Below are positions 59,781 to 64,000 of a stretch of DNA of 64,000 nt, in pieces. The DNA lies in NCBI RefSeq assembly GCF_029168945.1, contig NC_083602.1, positions 47,243,442 through 47,307,441 of the forward strand, given 5' to 3'. A model generated the notes under the pieces. The model ran no database searches and was not told the DNA's origin. It was given only the letters and a program-made list of their open reading frames with translations. Both the position numbers and the translations under genes were made by a program. The stretch is from Cannabis sativa. Taxonomy: Eukaryota > Streptophyta > Magnoliopsida > Rosales > Cannabaceae. The number at the start of each line of letters is the position of its first letter. The stretch's first letter is position 1.

Positions 59781-61871
59781 CAAATCCAGACACCGACTAC
59801 GGGTTTTGTCCAAGCCCTTGGTCTTGATCTGGATCCAAATCTCGGGTCCCAGTCTGGTTCCATTTCTGGTGCCAGGTCACGAGCTGGGTCCGAGGTTCAA
59901 AGTTCGGGTCTGGGTCAGGTGCTAGATCCCGGTCCTAGTTCTTTTTCCCAAGTCCCTATCCTAGTTCTGGGTCCAGGTTTGGGTTATTGTGTGGGTTTGG
60001 GTCCCGGTCTAGGTTCGTGTTCGAGTGCTTGTCTCCAATCGGGTTTAGGTCTATGTTTGAGTTTTGATCTGGGTTCGGGTTTGGGTTTAGGTCCGGGTCT
60101 CAGTCCTAGTCCTAGTTCAGTTCTAGTTCCATTTTGGATTCTGAGTTCAAGTTGGGGTTTGAGTTCCAGTCGGAGTTCGAGTCCTGGTCTGAGTTCGGGT
60201 TTGGGTTCGGATTTCAGTCTAGGTCCAGATCAGGCTCCGGGTGTTGGTTCGCGTCCTGGGTCTTGGTCTAGGTTGGGTCCTAGTCCCAAGTTTCAATCCC
60301 AATCATAGTCTAAATTCAGTTCTGGGTCTAACTCCTTGGTTCTGATCCTGGTCTAGGTTCGAGTTTGGGTCCGGGTTCGGCTCTAGCTTTGGGTCTGATT
60401 TTAGGTGTGGGTGTTTGAGTTCGGGTCGGATTCTGTGTACGGGTTTGTGTCGAAGTCTTGACCCCGATTTGGGTCTAAGTTCGGGTCCTGATTGCAGGTC
60501 CAAGTTCGGGTCCTGATTGCAGGTCCAAGTTTTGGTCTCGGTCAAGATCTCCATCGAGATCTAGTTCAAGCATTTCGATCCTAGTCTGGGTCTTGGTCCG
60601 AGTCAAGGTTCGTATCCGGATCCCTATCTAGGTCCAAGTTTGTGTTTGGGATCGGGTCGAAGATTTAGGTCCAGGTCCGGTCTCAGTTTCGGTCTGGGTA
60701 CACGACCGTGTCTGGGCCTGAGTTCCACTCTTAGTTTGGGTCTGAGGCTAGGTCTGTGTTCGGTTCTAGGTCTTGGTCCGAGTCCTTGTCACGGTCCTAG
60801 TTTTGTTCCAGGGTCCTGGTTCGGCGATTCTTATTCAGGTTCTAATTTTGGGTCCCAAGGTACGGGTTCGGGTCCACTATTGGGTTTGGGACTGGTGTCA
60901 GGTCCGGATGCGGGTTCGGGTCCTTGTTAGGATTCGGGTCCAGTGCTGGATCCCAAAACCAGACACCGACTACGGGTTTTGTCCAAGCCATGGGTCCAGA
61001 TCTGGATCCCAATCTCGGGTCCCAGTCTGGTTCCATTTCTAGTGCTGGGTCACGAGCTGGGTCCTAGGTTCTAGTTCGGGTCTAGGTCGGATACTGTCCC
61101 AGTCCTAGTTCTGTTTCCCAGGTCCCTCTCCTGATTCTAGGTCCACGTCCCAGTTATTGTGTGGGTTTGGCTCCCGATCTAGGTTCGGGTTCGAGTCCTA
61201 GTCTCGGTTTGGGTTTAGATCCTTGTCCTGGTCCTAGTCTTAGTTCGTTTCTAGTTCCATTTGCGATTCTGAGTTCGAGTTTGGGTTGGAGTTCGGGTCA
61301 GAGTTCAAGTCATGGTCTGAGTTTGGGTTCGTGTCCGGATTTCAGTCTAGTTCCAAATCAGGCTCTAGGTGTTGGTTCGCGTCATGGGTCTTGGTCTAGG
61401 TTGGGTCCGAGTCCCAAGTTCCAATCCCTATCTGAGTCTGGATTCAGTTCTGGGTCTAAGTCCTTGGTTCTGATCATTGTCTGGGTTCGGGTCCTAAGTG
61501 AGGGTCCAAGTTTGGGTCTTGGTCAGGATCTCCGTCCATGTCCCAAGTCTGGTTCCATGTTTGGGTCTGAGTTCAGGTTCGTGTTTGGGTCCTGAGTCCT
61601 GGTTTGGGTTGGGATCTGGGTTCGGCTCCCGATTCGGGTCTAGGTCTGATTTGGAGCCCGGGTCTTTGTCCGGCTACGTTTTTAGATCTAGGTCAAATTT
61701 CAGTTATGATTCCCAGTCCAAGTCCTAGTTCCAGTCCCGGTCAACTTCCGGTTTTGGTTCCAATTTTGGGTCACAGGGTACGGGTTCGGGTCCACTTTTT
61801 GTTTTGGGACTCGGTTCAGGTCCGGGTGTCAGTTCGTGTCCTTGTTACGGTTCGGGTCCAAGGCTGGGTCC
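59781..61871. repeat. Recent tandem duplication, second copy, with deletion
   Basis: Aligned to the first copy at offset 2556 (57481 to 60037), then 2563 after a small 7-bp change near 60480-60525, then 2091 from 60872 on. A 472-bp piece (about 58292-58764 of copy 1) is missing at about 60856. The deletion ends lie in TTTTGGGTCCCAAG and TTTTGGGTCACAAG, the two similar sites within the unit. Confidence 0.88.
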
Positions 61872-64000
61872 CAAATCCAAACACCGACTACGGGTTTTGT
61901 CCAAGCCCTTGGTCCAGATCCAGATCCCAATCTCGGGTCGAAGTCTTGTTCCTTTTCTAGTGTCGGGTCACGAGCTGGGTCCTAGGTTCAAATTCGGGTC
62001 GGGGTCTGGGTTAGGTACTAGGTTCGGGTCCTAGTTCTGTTTCCCATGTCCCTATCCTGATTCTGGGTCCAGGTCCCGATTATTGTGTGGGTTTGGGCCC
62101 CAGTCTAGGTTCGGGTTCGACTCCTAGTCTCGGTTCGGGTTTAGGTCTCTGTTTCAGTTTTTATCTAGGTTCGTGTTTGGGTTTAGGTCCTGGTCCGGGT
62201 CCTAGTCCTAGTTCGGTTCTAGTTCCATTTGCGATTCTAAGTTCGAGTTTGAATTTGAGTTCGGGCCGGAGTTCGAGTCCTGGTCTGAATTTGGGTTTGG
62301 GTCCGGATTTCAGTTTAGGTCCAGATTAGGCTCCGGGTGTGGGTTCGCGTCCTGGGTCTTGGTCTGGATTAAGTTCTGGGTCTAAGTCCTCTGTTCTAAT
62401 CTTTGTCTTGGTTCGAGTTTCGGTCTGGGTCCGGGTTTGTGTCCAGGTCTGGACCTCGATCTGGGTCTACGTTCGGGTCTAGCTCCAAGTTTAGGTCCCG
62501 AATGCGAGTCCAAGTTTGGGTCTGGGTTAGTATCTCCGTCCAGATCTAGGTCCAGCATTTCGATCCCAGTCTGGGTCTTGGTCCGGGTCCAGGTTCGTAT
62601 TTGGATCCCTATCTAGGTCCAAGTCTGTGTTTGGGATCGGGTCCCAGATATAGGTCCATGTCCGTGTCTCAGTTCCGGTCTTTGTACACGACCGTGTCCG
62701 GGCCCGAGTACCAGCCTCAGTTTGGGTCTGAGGCTAGGTCTGTGTTCGGTTCTAGGTCTTTGTCTGGGTCCTGGTCACGGTCCTAGTCCTGTTCTAGGGT
62801 CCTAGTTCGGCAATTCTTGTTCAGGTTCTAATTTTTGGTTCCAGGTCTAGGTCTGGTTTCGGGTTTGGTTCTTTGTCTAGGTTCTGGTCCTAGTCTTAGT
62901 TTGAATTTGGGATCGTGACTGGGGTGCGGTTTTAGGTCCTGACCCTGGTTCTGTGTCCCTAGCTGGTTCCATGTTTGGGTCTGAGTTAAGGTTCGGGTTC
63001 TGGTCCGGAGTCCAGGATTGGGTCGGGATCCGGGTCTGGCTCCCAATTCGGGTCTAGGTTTAATTTTGAGTCTGGGTCCTGGTCCGATTACGGTTCTAGA
63101 TCTAGTTCCAATTTCAATTATGATTCCAAGTCTAAGTCCTAGTTCTTGTACCGGTCAACTTTCGGTTTTGGTTCCAATTTTCGGTCACAGGCTAGGGTTC
63201 GGGTCCAAGGCTGGGTCCCAAATCTGGACACCGACTACGGGTTTTGTCCAAGCCCCTGGTGCAGATGTGGGTCCCAATCTCGAATCCCAGTTTGGTTCCA
63301 TTTTTGGTTCCGGGTCACGAGCTGGGTCCTAGGTTCAAGTTCGGGTCTGGGTCGGGTGTTAGGTCTCAGTCCTAGTTCGATTTCCCACGTCCGTATCCTG
63401 ATTCTGGTTCCAGGTCCCGGTTATTGTGTGGGTTTTGCTCCCGTCTGGGTTCAGGTTCGTGTCCTAGTCTCGGTTCGTGTTTAGCCCTCTGTCTGGGTTT
63501 TGATCTGGGTTCGGGTTTGGGTTTAGGTCCTTGTCTTGGCCCTAGTCCTAGTTTGGTTCTTGTTCAATTTGCGATTCTGAGTTCGAGTTTGGGTTTGAGT
63601 TCGAGTCGGAGTTCAAGTCCTGGTCTTAGTTTGGATTCGGGTCCGGAGTTTAGTCTAGGTCCAGATCAGGCTTTGTGTGTGGGTTCGCGTCGTGGGTCTT
63701 TGTCTAGGTTGGGTCCGTGTCCCAAGTTCCAATCCCGATCTGAGTCTGGATTCAATTTTGGGTCTAAGTCTGGGTTAGAGTTTGGGTCCGGGTTCGGGTC
63801 TAGCTTTGCGTCTGATTCTATGTGTGGGTTTGAGTTCAGGTCCGAGTTTGTGCCCGGATTTTTGTCCAGGTGTGGACCCCGATCTTGGTCTAGGTTCGGG
63901 TGCAGGTCCAAGTTCGGGTGCCGAATGCAGGTCCAAGTTTGGGTCTGGGTCAGCATCTCAGTCTAGATCTAGGTCCAGCATTTCGATCCCAGTCTAGGTC

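Larger units (their letters stand above)
49445..64000. repeat. Hexamer-periodic tandem array, segment 4
   Basis: L1 is at 49870, 51484, 53123, 53577, 55108, 56741 and 58362; spacings are 1614, 1639, 454, 1531, 1633 and 1621 bp. L2 is near 50380, 51988, 54084, 55614, 57232, 58870, 59788, 60960, 61877 and 63225. It contains one partial-unit duplication, one long tandem duplication and one partial-unit deletion, listed separately. It runs off the right edge. The open frames, some up to 200 codons, are hexamer translations. Confidence 0.92.

Noticed and set aside
12139..64000. Dozens of Gly/Ser/Leu-rich or Asp/Pro-rich open frames of 60-200 codons on both strands of the array
   Set aside because: The period is 6 bp, a multiple of 3, so stops are avoided by the repeat itself. 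Frames overlap on both strands and in several phases, and many start at GTG or TTG and not ATG. The frame of about 130 codons that recurs in many units follows the unit sequence and is broken in others.
12139..64000. Telomere-like sequence (GGGTTTAGG) in the array
   Set aside because: It occurs as isolated words among many other hexamers; there is no tandem TTTAGGG run.

Overview
This is a stretch of repeat-rich, probably heterochromatic plant nuclear DNA. I see no host gene. Everything recognisable is either an LTR retrotransposon or a long tandem array. Plant origin follows from the element types: a Sirevirus-like Copia, a Tat-type Ty3/gypsy with a second RNase H and an antisense gene, and tRNA-iMet primer sites. 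The lineages suggest a dicot, but I cannot name a species.

Layout. (1) 1-12138 is part of a minus-strand Copia element. Its 5' LTR is 10322-12138, with a primer site at 10307-10319, and a decayed gag/protease piece lies at 1-1073. A younger Sirevirus-like element (2662-9169, target duplication GGATG) sits inside it; it encodes only gag. (2) 12139-64000 is a degenerate hexamer-periodic tandem array (period-6 pattern near RGTYYN, G+T-rich on the + strand). Its higher-order unit is about 1.5-1.64 kb, and about 29 kb of array is present. It is interrupted by a Copia solo LTR (15123-17018), another solo LTR (23285-24490), and a second Copia solo LTR (29815-49444). (3) That last solo LTR has been split by a pol-less Copia-like element (30456-48227). 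The left LTR of that element has in turn been split by a 12.3-kb Tat-type gypsy element (30654-42993). Each insertion has a matching 5-bp target duplication, so the order is array, solo LTR, non-autonomous Copia, gypsy.

Coding content. The gypsy element has a 1836-codon gag-pol frame (gag, protease, RT, degenerate RNase H, second RNase H, integrase). It breaks by one base near the integrase C-terminus and continues in the next frame to 37486. On the opposite strand, 41116 to 37988, lies a spliced antisense gene with its own TATA box and 5'UTR intron, now broken. The Sirevirus-like element has an intact 548-codon gag. The many long frames in the array are by-products of its 6-bp period (a multiple of 3) and are not listed as genes.

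Most unusual signals: a chain of short hairpins with different stems but a recurring TTCAG loop through the non-coding body of the pol-less Copia element (about 43.8-47.7 kb); the hexamer higher-order array with reciprocal deletion and duplication products at the same internal site; and two apparently young elements that lack the enzymes needed to move themselves. Distances, repeat counts and LTR differences were read by eye, without alignment software.
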